A stretch of DNA of 64,000 nucleotides from Hofstenia miamia (lineage: Eukaryota; Xenacoelomorpha; Acoela; Hofsteniidae): positions 866,461-930,460 of the forward strand of contig CABFPE010000041.1 in assembly GCA_900660155.1 (NCBI GenBank). The letters are read 5' to 3'. The first letter of the stretch is position 1. Each line of letters opens with the position of its first letter. The position numbers and the translations under genes are program-made. The notes below the pieces were generated by a model. That model worked only from the letters and a program-made list of their open reading frames with translations, was not told where the DNA came from and did not search any database. Below are positions 45,521-57,452 of the stretch, piece by piece.

Positions 45521-45626
45521 AAGCGTGGCTTAAAATCCGAATAATCAGGATTACAAAGCAGTGGAATGGAAATTGATCGAAAGGTGAAAGATGTGGCTAA
45601 CGATATAGTATTGGTGGCTCCACTAC
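45521..45626 (-). CDS. MON2: MON2 exon 9
   Basis: Residues 385-420. It encodes SGATNTISLATSFTFRSISI and PLLCNPDYSDFKPRL. This part is variable in the family, with a glycine-rich linker in vertebrates, so the assignment rests mostly on splice sites (CATTTAG, GTAAGT), phase and position. Confidence 0.8.
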
Positions 45627-46491
45627 CTAAATGAATGGTGTTTTAAAAATACTTCAAAATCATATATGCAGATATGAGAAATTGAATATAGTTGTACACG
45701 GTAAGTTTGTCAAGACTAAATATGGTTTTACTATAATATTAAAACTTTTCATTTTAAATATAAAAACCTAACTAACATAAAAATTACAATCACAAAAAAT
45801 TAGAAATGATGGAAATAGACCTACAAAAGCCTAATTACTAAAAACAAAGAGAGAATTAACTAATTGTAGCGAATTAATCTATTATAAAAAGTGTCTTGCC
45901 TCCATAATTTTTCATCTAGACCAGTGCTGATAGACATTTTCAACACTTTTCATTTCATATTCATAAGCAAACATTTTAAGCATTATCAATTCGGTTAATA
46001 AATTACATAATTGTTTAACTACCCTACATCCATGTGTGAGCAATTGGATTTTGATAAAAATTGAAAACCACTAGCATCAATGAAACGCACCACTGAAAGT
46101 CATTAGCATACTTAGAAATATTAGAATACAAATAATACCACAGACATACATTTGTCTATTGCGCCATCAATATTATAACATTTGCAAACAATAATATGAT
46201 TAGGTATTCATTAGGTATTCACAGAAAACCCTAACTTAGTGGTGTACAACTCAGGCCCACAAACTTAACTGAGCTCATGAGTGTCTTTTATTAGTTCTGA
46301 AGAGAGTGTGAGATTGTGTCAATCTGTTACAGTATAAATCACTAAGAAACTATAAAAACTATATGAAATGGTAGTCATTATTGGACAAACTCCCTAAACC
46401 TAAACCCTAACCCTAACCCTGCCCTAGATCACAGCTAGCACAAATTACAAATGAGAAATAGGGTTGTCTTTAAACTGTAAAAAATTCTTAC
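45627..46491. other. MON2 intron 8
   Basis: An AT-rich intron. The only notable feature is the CCCTAA tract at 46392-46426. Confidence 0.7.
46392..46426. repeat. Short telomere-like CCCTAA tract
   Basis: Several units of CCCTAA and CCTAAA follow one another (AACCCTAACCCTAACCCTG), matching the TTAGGG telomere repeat on the other strand. It is interstitial and too short to be a telomere. Confidence 0.85.
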
Positions 46492-46598
46492 TTGTAGGTG
46501 TGACAAATGCAGTTTGTACAAATGTCCCTAAAGAGTTAACAATATTGCGAAAGATGGTGTTGGAACCAGCTTGCATATCATAATGCAGGCAAAAATTT
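46492..46598 (-). CDS. MON2: MON2 exon 8
   Basis: Residues 349-384. It encodes NFCLHYDMQAGSNTIFRN and IVNSLGTFVQTAFVTPT, which align with SFCQSYDMKQHSTKVFRD and IVNALGSFIQSLFLVPP. The donor is GTAAGA, phase 1. Confidence 0.95.
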
Positions 46599-46640
46599 CT
46601 AAAAATAAGATAATCTAGAATTCTAAAGAATTGTTTATAC

Positions 46641-46765
46641 TTGAATAATAATGGTTGAGAAACAAACGACTCGAGAATCTCAGCAGCAAGAATCCTCTGC
46701 CAAAGGAGCTTGTCATTGTCCAAAAACTTCACAATCAAACAGAGAAATATTTCACATTCTGTGAC
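46641..46765 (-). CDS. MON2: MON2 exon 7
   Basis: Residues 308-349. It encodes VTECEIFLCLIVKFLDNDKL and LESFVSQPLLF, aligning with VTECEIFLSLLVKFLDADKP and VQPQLLR. A 42-nt intron follows (46599-46640, GTATAA to TTTTTAG). That intron happens to be open in frame, but its removal restores the family alignment exactly. Confidence 0.93.
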
Positions 46766-47169
46766 CTAGAAAATGAGTTCATAGGGTATTCAGTAGAAAA
46801 AATAATGACAATACGAGTACATTACATGTGACAGTTTAAATAGAGATGTCAGTAGAGTGTTCGCCCGTTTCAAAACAAATTTCAATTGTACCAAATGAAA
46901 TGAGCATTAAAAAATCAAAAAAGGAGAAAACTAACTACTTTTTCTCTAAAATAGCTATAATCTTCTTTTCAAAGTGGAAGAGATTTCTATCTATAATTGA
47001 TAATGCAACTGATTTGCAGAGGTAATTTTTCAAATTAATGTCAAATTCAACAATCCCTAAAAACGAGTGTGAACATTTAAGAAAAACCCAGCCTAATTCT
47101 AGGCAATGTTAAGCTTTCTTACATAAAAAATAGGTATTGACTGGTTGAGATTAATAAAAAAAGACTCAC

Positions 47170-47346
47170 TAAAATTTTGAAGTAGTGTGAAACAAGAGCT
47201 GTGACCACACGCATAAGACGCATGTTGAGCGCAAAAGCCTCAACATCTGCATTTAATTGGGAAGAACGGACTTTAGATGTTGGGGAGAAAAGCTTTATCA
47301 CTAACGGACATACTTTCTCCTTGACTACAGTCAGTAGAGCAGGATG
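47170..47346 (-). CDS. MON2: MON2 exon 6
   Basis: Residues 249-307, phase 0 at both ends. It encodes [20 protein letters not shown] and MRLMRVVTALVSHYFKIL, aligning with [20 protein letters not shown] and MRLLRVVSVLIKQFYSLL in the HUS region. The donor is GTGAGT. Confidence 0.97.
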
Positions 47347-50029
47347 CTAAAATTAATCAAATGTTTGTATCAAAAACTAAGATGAATGAAAAAATTTAAG
47401 AATTACCATATGGAAATCATATTGATATTTGAAAAAATGATTACACGCATTTCATGCAGTTTGACAAGAAAGTTTCAAAAATGCAAAATTATTCAACAAT
47501 TGAATTGACTCAAAATTAGTGAATGATAGATTTTAACGCTCTGCTTACACAATTCGAAACGTAATGCTAAAGCCATACAGTCTGTTGGCACTTAAACGGT
47601 TGAAATTAGGTCAATTTACACTATAGATATAGAAACTTGAATTGAAAATGTACGAAACAACTAATTCTACAACTTGTAAAAGGGAAACCTGATTTGCATC
47701 AGATAACTGCAATGATTTTTTTACCGAAGTTATTGAACATGAAGACGATTCGAATTAACCACCAAACATGAGGTTTTACGTCGACAAGGAAAATATTAAA
47801 CTAAGGCTAATTATTTTGCTCATGGACGTCTCTAGCTTAGAGAGTTCCATGATTTCACTATTCAACAAAATGTTAATACTAAATAACTGGCTGAAGTAAA
47901 TTATTTCGCGATGAGATAATTATTGTGGACATTAGGACGTTGTACTTTGAAAAAGTCAAGCGTTCGGATTACACTATAAACGAAAGAGCACACCTATAAT
48001 TATAGATATCATTACAAAACAAGCATTTCTTTCAAAATAATCAAAATACTAAAAGCAAGAAAATTAAATTTCAGTATTTATATCTTCTTAACCTCATAAA
48101 TCGATTTTAATCCATTAATATCAATTGTACAAAATCTGTTCTTTGAGTAAATAGTTATGTATCTCACACCATTTTGTTTCCTACATTTAAATTTATCACT
48201 AGTAGAAATTTATCCATTACGTGTTTTCAAACTTAAGAGCAGCGAATAAGTTACAAATTTTTGAGGAGAAACACCTAGAATTTGGAAATTTACAAATATA
48301 AAAAAATTGCAGCAAATTGTGGCAGTTGTTTTAGCTACCAGATTCTTCATAGGCCAATTGGAATAATATAATAACAAAGCTTAAAATGACACCGAGTTTA
48401 AAAAAAAGGAGATCTTATCTAAAACACTAATTCCATATCATCCTCTCGAAAACGAGCACATGTCCAACAAATATTTAAGAACTTGTCAACCTAAATTTCG
48501 ACAAGGTACACCATTAATGTTTTTAAAATATGAGCCTAATTTGCTACTGAATTACTGAATTTTTTAGGGTTAATGAACTACTATACCATGTTTCTTTTTG
48601 AGCAAATATTTAAAAAGTGTACTCGAAATGTATTTTTGGGAAAAGTCAAAGGTTACATATAAATTTACATTACTTAAACAAAAAATGCAAAGTGATTTTA
48701 GATTTACACTACTAATAACCAGAGCTTTACTAAATAATTAACAAGGCGGCCTCTAAATCTGAGTGTTGTATTTTTGTCACATTTTGACCAAACAAAAATT
48801 TCTCAACAAATAATATCCAAAACCCCACACTGTAATATAAATTTAACAAGGGGGCTGGATCTCCAATCGAAATTAACATGAGCACTCCTTGAGCAAACCC
48901 TTGTTGATAACATTTCTTCAAAAATGACCAATTTTGAATGTATTCTTTGATGGGTTTTCCAAATTTTGACAATTGTATGGATCATTATTATTACATATCA
49001 ATTTAAACGAATTTAAATTGCAAAAAATTCCAAATCTATTAATAAATAGTTTTTTACAAGATCAATCAAATGGTAATAGTTTGTGTATATCTACAAATTA
49101 TAGTTGATTGGTGTTTCTAAGCAATTTATGCACATCTTGAATAGATTTTGATAAATGCAAACCGCATTTCTTTGAAGCAAAATTTATCAGATGTATGCAA
49201 AATGTTTGCTAATGTTTGGAAATGTGCAAAAGAACTGCGTTCATGAATTGACAATATACATTTAAATAATTAATGTTATTGTCCTTAGGCATGCGTGAAA
49301 ACAATTACCGTAAAGAAAATGATAACTTTACATTCGCATTTTTTAAGTAATAATTGAATATATATATATATGGCTTATGAATTTATTAAATCCGTTGAAA
49401 GTAAATTTCCAATGTGTACTCTTTTGAGCACATGATCACTGGCGAGGTTAAGACAGATTAACTCTTTCACCGCGAAATTCGACTTCAGTCCACATCTCTC
49501 CTGTTTTTTTTCTAATAAAATGTCCAAAATCTGGTGTAATTCCATGTAATTGAGTATAATAAAGCGTTTTTTAAGAAAAAATTGATTTTCATTTTTTGTG
49601 TCAAAATGACATTTTTTGAGAATTTCTGAAAATTCATGAAACGCAGTGAAAGGGTTAATAGTTAAGTAAAAATAGAGATAAAAGAGCATATTTAACAGCT
49701 ACTGCATGGGAGGAAAGCAAAAAGCGCTTATGAATTTGTCTATTCAAACCAGCATGTTAATTAAACAAAAAAAGCGGCTATGATTGCACAGACAAACACT
49801 ATAGCTGCCCTCGGATCAAGGAAGTTAACTTATGCATATATTAAATTTGGCAGCACGTAGAAATAGATCCTGTATCAAAGTGAGTGGCAAAATTAAAGCC
49901 TATAAAACACTAAGATAATTTAAAAATGCATTTTCACTGCTTTAATTCTAGGTAAATTTTAAGCAAAAATGAGTTTTGGAGCTCTTTAACAAATAAAGCA
50001 ATGCGTGTAGTGTAAGCATTATAAATTAC
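47347..50029. other. MON2 intron 5
   Basis: A 2683-bp AT-rich intron. Open frames at 48730-48972 and 49375-49689 (both minus) do not resemble any family and lack supporting splice context. No repeats stand out. Confidence 0.7.
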
Positions 50030-50158
50030 CTTGAGAATAACAGAATGGTAGTTACTGACCGCCGAAATAACCAAATCAAGCCCAAATGCAGGTGTTAATT
50101 CTGAAGAAATATTGACTAACCAAATTGTTAGATCTCCAGAAATGTGACTGCATAGGTC
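50030..50158 (-). CDS. MON2: MON2 exon 5
   Basis: Residues 206-248, phase 0 at both ends. It encodes DLCSHISGDLTIWLVNIS and PAFGLDLVISAVSNYHSVIL, aligning with DLCQLVNADAPYWLVGMT and FGLELLESVLNDFPQVFL. Confidence 0.96.
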
Positions 50159-50404
50159 CTAAACACAATTTTAAAGAAAACTCCAATTTATATATATATA
50201 TATATATACAAGCACATAATAATCTAAATGGTTCTCAAAAGATGAAATTTTTAACAAATTTATAACGAAAGCTCTATCATGTGTGATTAATAATTTTTTG
50301 TTAAAAAACAATTTTGTAGCAAAAGGTCATGGGATGCACTTACTAGTATAACAAAATATTAGAATGAAAGCAATCACATAAAATAAAAAATTGAAATCCT
50401 TTAC

Positions 50405-50466
50405 CTGCAAAAAGCAAACTGCATCATTTAAATAAATTTCAAGTTTCTCATCGTGGTCAACATTTG
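50405..50466 (-). CDS. MON2: MON2 exon 4
   Basis: Residues 185-205, a 62-nt exon encoding ANVDHDEKLEIYLNDAVCFL before GTAAAG. It aligns with the stretch ending KDAYMLFQ in vertebrate MON2. Phase is 1 in and 0 out. Confidence 0.92.
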
Positions 50467-52527
50467 CTAAAATATCGAAATTAGCCCAAAAATATTTACA
50501 CTATAAAAATATTTGAAAATAATGCATTTTATCAAGTACGTTAGAAGTTACTGGGGCTTTGTGTTTATCGATATTCAAATGCAACATTTCAAAAACGTCG
50601 ACAATCGAGTTGGTTTTAATAATAGACTGTAGAGGTCCTTTTTTGATTTCACAATTGTAAAGACGACTTTTGCGTACAATAATTATAGCGGTTATTAATT
50701 ACATAAAAATAATTTAGCTATATTTTACTAACCAATAGCAAATATTTTTCAGGAATGCAATCTGGACCAAACGTTTTTAGGTATTAAAAATTAAGACGAT
50801 TACTATACTAAAGCTATACTAATTAGGAAACATCAGATAATTGTACGTATTAAATGTCAAAGATAGATCAAATTAGATTAATACTGAACTTTGAATGCAT
50901 CTGGGAACATATTAGACAATTAAGTTCGTACTTGAAAATTATTTATAGTCTATCTATTTTATGGATCTAAAAAATTTAACGTCTTCCAAATACTAACTGT
51001 CACATATATTGGGAATGAAATCATTGAATTTGGGATCCATACAATACCAAACTATCAGTGTCGCTGTCGTAATAAAATGGTTGAAAACAAAAAACCATAT
51101 TTCAACTAGACAACAATATTTACAATACATCTTGTGGTTTGATCAAACGCAAACAAATTGTTTATGAAAAGAGACAACAATTTTATATATTCACCAAGGT
51201 TTTCGAGTCGAGTTCGAGTTACTCGGACAGATTTCGAGTTTTTACGTTTCGAGTTTGAGTATTTTTTTAAACAAAATTCCGAGTTCGATCGTGCTTTTTT
51301 ATAATTCCGAGTTTTTCAGGCTAAAAAAATTATTTTTAAATAATTCTAAGTTAAAAATAACTTTTTGGTAAAGAAATTGAAAATTAAAATAATTTAAATT
51401 TTACGGTATTTTCGAGTGGATTTTCGATCGAGTTCGAGTTTTCATGATTTCTCTTCCGAGTTTTTCTGATCGAGTTTTGCGAGCTTATTCGAGTTCGAGT
51501 TCTTAACATTCCGAGTACTCGAAAACCCTGATATTGTCAAGGCTACTATACTACAAAGGCAGAATAGCATGAGGAACCATAGTAGTAAATGTGAGATTGA
51601 AAGTAATTCGTGAATAACACTATGAAAAAGATTATATGCATAAACACTGAGAAATTGTTTTACATTTAAATCTGTACGCTTCTACTATATAAAAACTTTC
51701 ACATAATTAACCATGAAAACTTTTGAATTTACGAAGTCAGATAGCCTAATGATATTATGAAATTTAAGTCTTGCATTTGTTGAAAAGATTCATATATACT
51801 TGCAATAAGATTGTGAAGAAGTAAAAGTAAATAACTTCACAAAATCAGATCCATAAAATCAGTTAGAGTATGCACCAGATTTGCAATAAAGTAATTGTGA
51901 TTATTCCCGATATGTAATATCATATTTTTTGGATTTCAATTTCATATTTGGGACCAAGCATCACGCACGTCTAAGTTCAAATGCGTAGAGGGAAATTCCG
52001 GACAAACTGCTGGTTTGTAATACTATAATGGGAATCAACAGTGGCATACACACGTTTAATTTCATTGTTTAGATTCAGAACTTTATTATAGTTCAAATCA
52101 ATTCATTACTACCAGACAGCATAAGGTTGATATCATATACAAATAACGTTCGATTTACAAGTTTGGCAAGAAAATTTTAAATTTAATAAACGAATTTTTT
52201 GATAGAGGCACATGATAACCATGAAATAAAGGTACGTTCCAGAAAGGCTAAAGTAGGAAATTATTATTTATAAATGTTTCGCAAATAAAATTTATTACAT
52301 TATTCACTTGTAATATTTTTTTATAAAAAATATCAATGCTATTCAAAAAATTTATACAAAGTATAAGTAATCAATTTGAATAGCAAAATTATGGCTATAT
52401 TATTATCATTTTGAAAGATAAACATTAGAAAATAGTTCTTTGAAAACAGTTTGGTAGCGATAAATAATTTTCATTTCTACTTATTCACGAACTGAAGAGT
52501 TTATGCAAAAAATAAAACAAAACATAC
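50467..52527. other. MON2 intron 3
   Basis: A 2061-bp intron. Apart from the element at 51195-51530, nothing is recognised. Confidence 0.7.
51195..51530. mobile_element. CGAGTT-rich hAT-like miniature element
   Basis: The ends CAAGGTTTTCGAGTCGAG and, inward from the right, CAGGGTTTTCGAGTACTCGG are inverted. The flanks ATATTCAC and ATATTGTC look like a decayed 8-bp duplication. The interior is packed with more than ten CGAGTT motifs, mostly in one orientation. It has no frame. Confidence 0.75.
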
Positions 52528-52756
52528 CACTGCCCAATCTGTCAAAAATAGTATCAACTCCTTGCTTTGAAGCTGCGGAAGCAGTAGAAGCGACAGCTGA
52601 TTCAGAGGAATAATTCATATTAATGCAAATCACCAGCGCACTTGAAAGGGAAGATCCGGTGAGAACCTTTTCAGTAGTTAATAGTTGAATAGTGGTTTGC
52701 AAAACACGTAATTCTTCCTGTCCCGTGGATGCTAATGCAGTTAGCATATCCACAAC
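52528..52756 (-). CDS. MON2: MON2 exon 3
   Basis: Residues 109-184. It encodes VVDMLTALASTGQEELRVLQ, TTIQLLTTEKVLTGSSLSSA and GVDTIFDRLGS, which align with [39 protein letters not shown] and VVTVVFERM of the DCB region. Donor GTATGT, phase 1. Confidence 0.96.
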
Positions 52757-53516
52757 CTAGTTTTTCAAATACAATTACCAATGACATTAAAGTATATGAC
52801 AAAAATTTTTTAAATATAACTGCATATATTCAAACACCATTTCAGAAGAATTAGCTAAACTTAGAAATAAACACAATATCTCTCTTGTGTAGTTAGCAAG
52901 AATATTGACATTAAACATAACAGTGTAAGAAAATTTCAGTAATTTCTGTTTATCTTTAGTTTTAATGTTTCTGAACTAAATTGCTGCTACTGATTCCAAA
53001 AATGTTAACTATTTAATCATATCGTTGTCTGAAAAAAGTTATTAGTGTTTCTTTAACAAGCATAACTGGAAAAAAATATTTTCCTAATAAAACTACATAC
53101 TATAACACATTGGATTCTGTTTCAAACAACTTTTCTATATGGATTTTTATAATTACAATAAAATAAACCTAAAAGTAAATTGATACAACAAATATTGGAT
53201 GAGTTATTATTAGGGCGATTTTTTACATAAAAAAATTGAAATTTTGATCCAAAAATTTAAATTTTATTTACTTAAAAGCGCAATTTTTAAGCTAAAAAAT
53301 TGACCTAATCATTTTTTAATTTTTGTCTATTCTATACTAAATATAGTCAACTATTTAGTAAGAAGCACCAATACAGAACTGCCCATTATTTTATTGTCTT
53401 AAGCATGCTTTTTACCATTGAGAACTGTATAATAAATGTTGTTTAATTAAACTACATATTCATTCAATTTTTTGCAAAATCAAATATAATTTAATAAAAT
53501 AGCATCATGCAACAAC

Positions 53517-53659
53517 CTTGGCAGCAGACTTAGAAGTCAATAGAGAATACTGAATTAATCTTTGAACTGCTTGCAGACTAAGCTGATTGACCTTAACTAA
53601 TCGCGATTCTAAACCAAGAGCAAAAGGTTCCAATAAATCAAAGCTAATTTCTCGAATTT
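53517..53659 (-). CDS. MON2: MON2 exon 2
   Basis: Residues 61-108. It encodes LLEPFALGLESRLVKVNQL and LQAVQRLIQY, then LLTSKSAAK, aligning with VVQPFLMGCGTKEPKITQL, LAAIQRLMSH and VVSETAAG. The intron from exon 1 is 53660-53701, only 42 nt. Confidence 0.96.
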
Positions 53660-53701
53660 CTAAAATATTAATTATATATTATATTTAAACAAATTATTTA
53701 C

Positions 53702-53882
53702 CTGCTGCAAGATCTTTTGGTTTCTTTGTTTGCAGAGTTCTAATTTTTAAAATTGAAGCATCTGCGAGTTCTTTGGTATTAGGAAATTTCCGTTTGGTTT
53801 CTGATGCCAATGAACGCAAATCACCGAGGAGGTAATCGACCACTTTTTTGATCACATTATCAGGGTGTATTTTAAATGACAT
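53702..53882 (-). CDS. MON2: MON2 exon 1 with start codon
   Basis: Residues 1-60. It begins MSFKIHPDNVIKKVVDYLLG and continues DLRSLASETKRKFPNTKELA, which aligns with the vertebrate N-terminus ([20 protein letters not shown] and ECKKKFPPVKEAAE). This ATG is chosen because it lies at the family's start position and upstream codons show no similarity. The region is the DCB domain, used by Mon2 and large Arf-GEFs for self-association. Donor GTAAAT, phase 1. Confidence 0.96.
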
Positions 53883-54296
53883 TATAACATATCATATACT
53901 AAAGCTGACAACTCTTTAAGATGCGTGAAGCATAATTGAATTAAGAATAATATTATCTTCGATAAAAGCATAGGCTTCCTTAAATTTAGTATAAAATTAA
54001 TAACAGCTAAAAAAACAACTCATCATATAACGGTAGCAGGAAATTAAATAGCAGGAGTAATCTTTCTTGTTATGGAAACTAGTGGTCGACAGGTTTTAGC
54101 AGCGTATTTGTGTAAACTACATTTATTACATTTTGATATAATAAACAAAACGTGCAAATGACGGCATTACAATATATTCAAGCATAAAAAAATATCAAAA
54201 GAAATGTGATAATTACGGTAAACTTGTGCTCAAAACAGAAATTGTAACTTGAATTAACAAAAATGCATAAAGTAATTCAATTTTCCATAAATTGGT
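53883..54296. other. Immediate upstream flank of MON2
   Basis: AT-rich sequence that should hold the MON2 5' untranslated region and core promoter. No TATA box or initiator is convincing against this background. Confidence 0.5.
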
Positions 54297-54337
54297 CCTT
54301 TACTGGCGTTATTGTACTTTAGGGGACCCAGTTTATG

Positions 54338-54345
54338 TGACGTCA
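54338..54345. promoter_or_regulatory. TGACGTCA site, left arm
   Basis: A perfect palindromic cAMP response element (CREB/ATF consensus) in the left arm of the miniature element. A regulatory role for MON2 is inferred from distance only. Confidence 0.5.
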
Positions 54346-54497
54346 TAAAATGGGTATTAAACTCTAACCTTAACCCTAACCCTACTCCCCAACCAATGCA
54401 ATTATATTGCATTTCATCCTGTTGATTAATTTTTTGCAAAACACCCAAGTTTTGGGTGAGGGATTGGGGTTAAGGTTAGAGTTTAATACCCATTTTA

Positions 54498-54505
54498 TGA
54501 CGTCA
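54498..54505. promoter_or_regulatory. TGACGTCA site, right arm
   Basis: The mirror copy of the same consensus in the right arm, about 620 bp upstream of the MON2 start codon. Confidence 0.5.
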
Positions 54506-54546
54506 CATAAACTGGGTCCCCTAAAGTACAATAACGCCCCTTTACT

Positions 54547-56159
54547 TAGATCACAGCAATTAATAAACAGAAATAAACATATGAAATGCAATTGCAGTTG
54601 GGATTGGAAGTGTGACTGCATTTTTACATTTTCAATTAAAAAATTGCAAAGACCAAATAATTAAAACCACTATAAGCACTAAATAATAATTCCGATTTTT
54701 TTATTTATCTTAGAATGCTAATCGCTTTCAAAATAGTGTAGCAGTTGTAAAACTTGAATTTGTAATCAACTATTAAAACTAATTATGCGAGCAGTCGGAT
54801 CGACATAACTGATAATGACAAAAATACGTTTTTGCTTCTTTGAATATTGTGGAAAGGACATGTGAAATATGGAACAACTTATTTAGTGTAAAATAGCGAA
54901 AAGCTGTGTTTTAGTATGCATTATTAAAAAGGACCAGCCAATGCATTCTTTTAGTTTTTTATGATTATTTTCGTTTGGCTTAATTTAGAGCTATGTATTT
55001 AATGAAGGTAATGATTTCATTAAAGCTATACAGGTTTTCAAAATGATCGTTATTATTTTGAATAAAACTTTATTCCGAATTTATTGAAAAATTCGCAACC
55101 TAGTTAGTTGCTTATTTGAATTAAGTAGAAAAGTCTTGTTATTACATGCTCATGTTCAGTTATTAGATTGGGAGATTGAATATTTTTGCTGAAATAATTT
55201 GTCAATGTAGTCCAATATGTTTTTAAGGCGTAAGAGTGAATGTCGCATTTTTTAGTATGAATTATTAATATCCTATTTTAATTAGCCATATGTAAATGAC
55301 CAGTATGATTGCTTTCTATTGCGACATTTTAATGTAATTTTCAAGCACCAAATAATTCAGCGTTAATTTTGGAGTACAGTACGTAGCGTAATCTTTTTAA
55401 ATTGTATTTTAATTAATTTGATCTCTAGAGATTTTGCTATTTTGGTTTCTTGATTTTTGATTTGAGTTTTAAAATTGATTCTGGACGATGTTGATGTTCT
55501 TATCTATAGTTGTTGATAAGTGTCGACTGATTTTATCAATGTATAAATAGGAAGATTCATATCTAATATATATGTATTCTAGACTAAACCAGAAGTCAAC
55601 TATTTGAGATCCTATGTTTATATTTGGCAAATCTTGTTTGACTATTATTTTATTGTAAAGTAATTTCCAACGTATATTTGTTGTTTGATCGTGTTTATCT
55701 TGAAAGGTGCATATTTGTTATTTATCACTTTTCAGATTATATTCCGTTCCAGGATTGTATTTCTTACAAAAACGGTTTAGATGCTTAAAACAAGGTTTTT
55801 TTCTCTTAGACTGGCTCACCTCAAGATATTAAAATTTTCTGAAAACATATAGTAACAAACATGTTATACACGCAAACAAAAGACAAGTTCTGCTATTTTT
55901 GGTAGAAAACCTGTTATGAAAGAATGAATAGACGAAACCCAAAAGTTAGTTTCTATATAATATTTAAAAAGATTGCAAAAAATAGTTTTTAAAACATGTT
56001 TTTAATAGGGAATGATTAAAACTGGTCACAATTGTTCTGTCGATAATCAATATTTTTAAAAAAGTCTTAGTTAGGTTTGGCATATGTTGGTTGGTAAATA
56101 TCTATGCCATTTCAATCAGTTATGACAAATCAAATATTTTTCTAATTCAGTCCTGAAAG
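54547..56159. other. AT-rich intergenic stretch
   Basis: No genes, inverted ends or repeats were recognised here on either strand. Confidence 0.6.
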
Positions 56160-57452
56160 TTATTTGCCCCTTGCTATCCTGACGGTGGCCTATCCTTTGT
56201 AATTTACGAAACCTCCTCAACTCTTTCCATCCATTTAAAGCATCTTTTCTCCTACATTTGCTCCACTAATCGGTTCCACCTTGCTGGAGAACTCATGGAT
56301 CTCCTCTGATAAAATGTAATCAGCTTCCCTTCTCTCAAGTCACCTCATACTGTCCAATAGCTATTCTTTCTCGGATGTCAATCATCTTTGAGTGCTTTGT
56401 CTTGCATTATGTGTTCTCTAAAGTCATCTAACATATTTTTCTCAGCATGATAACCTTCTGGGGCGTTCTACCATCACTTACTTGCTCACTCTGATTGAAA
56501 ACTGCTATTTCCACTCCGATCATAGTGATCCTGATGGCATTATCTTTCTTGACATTTCTAAAGCTTTTGATCGCCCCTCCCCTACCCATTCTATTCTTGT
56601 CAAAATGTTTATTTGGCTTTGATGCTGATTTCATCAAACTTAAAGTTTTGTGTTTGCTGATCTCTTCTTCCTTGTTACTATGAATGACTTCCTTCAACCT
56701 GTCCCCAGCTCATCCTGTCTACTGTACATCGATGACACTGTGATTTTCAACTTTGGTAGTTCTTTTGCCTCCAATGTTGCCTCTGATCTTGAGCTTTTTC
56801 TACTTCTTGGTGTTCCGTTAACCATTTTGATTTTAGCCCAACCAAGACATGTAGTATTTCTTTTTCTGTTTCTCCCCCTGTGAACTTTTCTCCTCATCAT
56901 ACTCATTTTGGAGTTCAACTTGCTGCAAAGTTAAATTGATTAGGACATGTGTCCTTTCTGCAAAGCTCATTCCTCGCTCCTTGCTCTCTTCTGCAATGCT
57001 CCCTTTAGTTCCCCATCTGCTGTGAAACTCTCTTTGTTCAAGTCCATTCCTCATTCCATTCTTTTCTACGCTTGTCCATGTTGGTGGCCTTCCCGTGCCT
57101 TGTTCCACTCCATGAAACTGTTCCAGAAGCATGCTTTCAAATGGATCTCTCATTTCCTATACAAAATCGCTCTTCTGAAATTCTCCACTCTCCCACTGTC
57201 ACTCTGCTTTGATGCCTGTGATCTCCTCTTGTTCAATCGTTTGCTGCTGCTAATTTCATTGATTCAACCTAGCTTTAAGAAATATTTGATTTCTTTCATC
57301 TTTGCATTTCTTCCACTTTGCCTACTCTTCTTCCATCTTCTACTACTTCATCTCTGGTGACTGTTCTCATTGCTATAAAACTTGACTTTATTTTTATTTT
57401 TGTAGTGTTGCTTTTAGCCGTTAATAAAGTCGTTCATTATTATTATTATTAT
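56160..57452 (+). mobile_element. Decayed LINE copy, ORF2 part and tail
   Basis: This is an old, 5'-truncated and internally deleted copy of the same LINE family as 23728-27432, on the plus strand. Matching pieces include CYPDGGLSFVIYETSS-like sequence near 56175, SSCLLYIDD near 56720 and PCWWPSRALFHSM near 57080. The C-terminal end and the TTATTATTATTAT tail are still visible at 57340-57452. Several frameshifts and stops break ORF2. The difference from the intact copy shows that it is much older. Confidence 0.9.

Larger units (their letters stand above)
4921..53882 (-). other. MON2: MON2 homologue, gene span (27 exons found)
   Basis: This span is the gene for a MON2-type protein, a relative of the large Arf-GEFs BIG and GBF that lacks a Sec7 domain. 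MON2 acts at the trans-Golgi and endosomes, with DOPEY and P4-ATPase partners in other animals. I placed 27 coding exons by recalled similarity to vertebrate MON2. Each has a GT donor and AG acceptor, and the reading phase is kept across all 26 junctions. They total 4466 nt, or 1488 codons plus two bases. The family is usually about 1,700 residues; the acidic, low-complexity linkers of vertebrate MON2 are shortened here and about 80 C-terminal residues are missing from the model. Landmarks include KLFSP in exon 6, SLFAVAKLLETGLVN in exon 13, NISLTSIELL in exon 16, PAVRKMAGQTMFSAI in exon 17, HHSRDTPQKQWAE in exon 18 and LNKGSIHS in exon 26. Confidence 0.95.
54305..54538. mobile_element. Palindromic hAT-type miniature element upstream of MON2
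   Basis: The element is 234 bp with arms of about 85-90 bp that are nearly perfect inverted repeats, beginning GGCGTTATTGTACTTTAGGG. It is flanked by a perfect 8-bp duplication, CCTTTACT (54297-54304 and 54539-54546), as made by hAT transposases. Each arm contains TGACGTCA and a telomere-like tract (AACCTTAACCCTAACCC). It lies about 420 bp upstream of the MON2 start codon. The long arms could form a strong hairpin. Confidence 0.93.

Noticed and set aside
46599-46640. Reading through this segment as part of one long MON2 exon
   Set aside because: It is open in frame, but it would insert residues absent from the family, has good splice ends, and its removal restores the alignment.
49375-49689. 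Minus-strand open frame of 104 residues in MON2 intron 5
   Set aside because: Low complexity, no splice support and no alignment to MON2, whose exons 5 and 6 are contiguous in the family.
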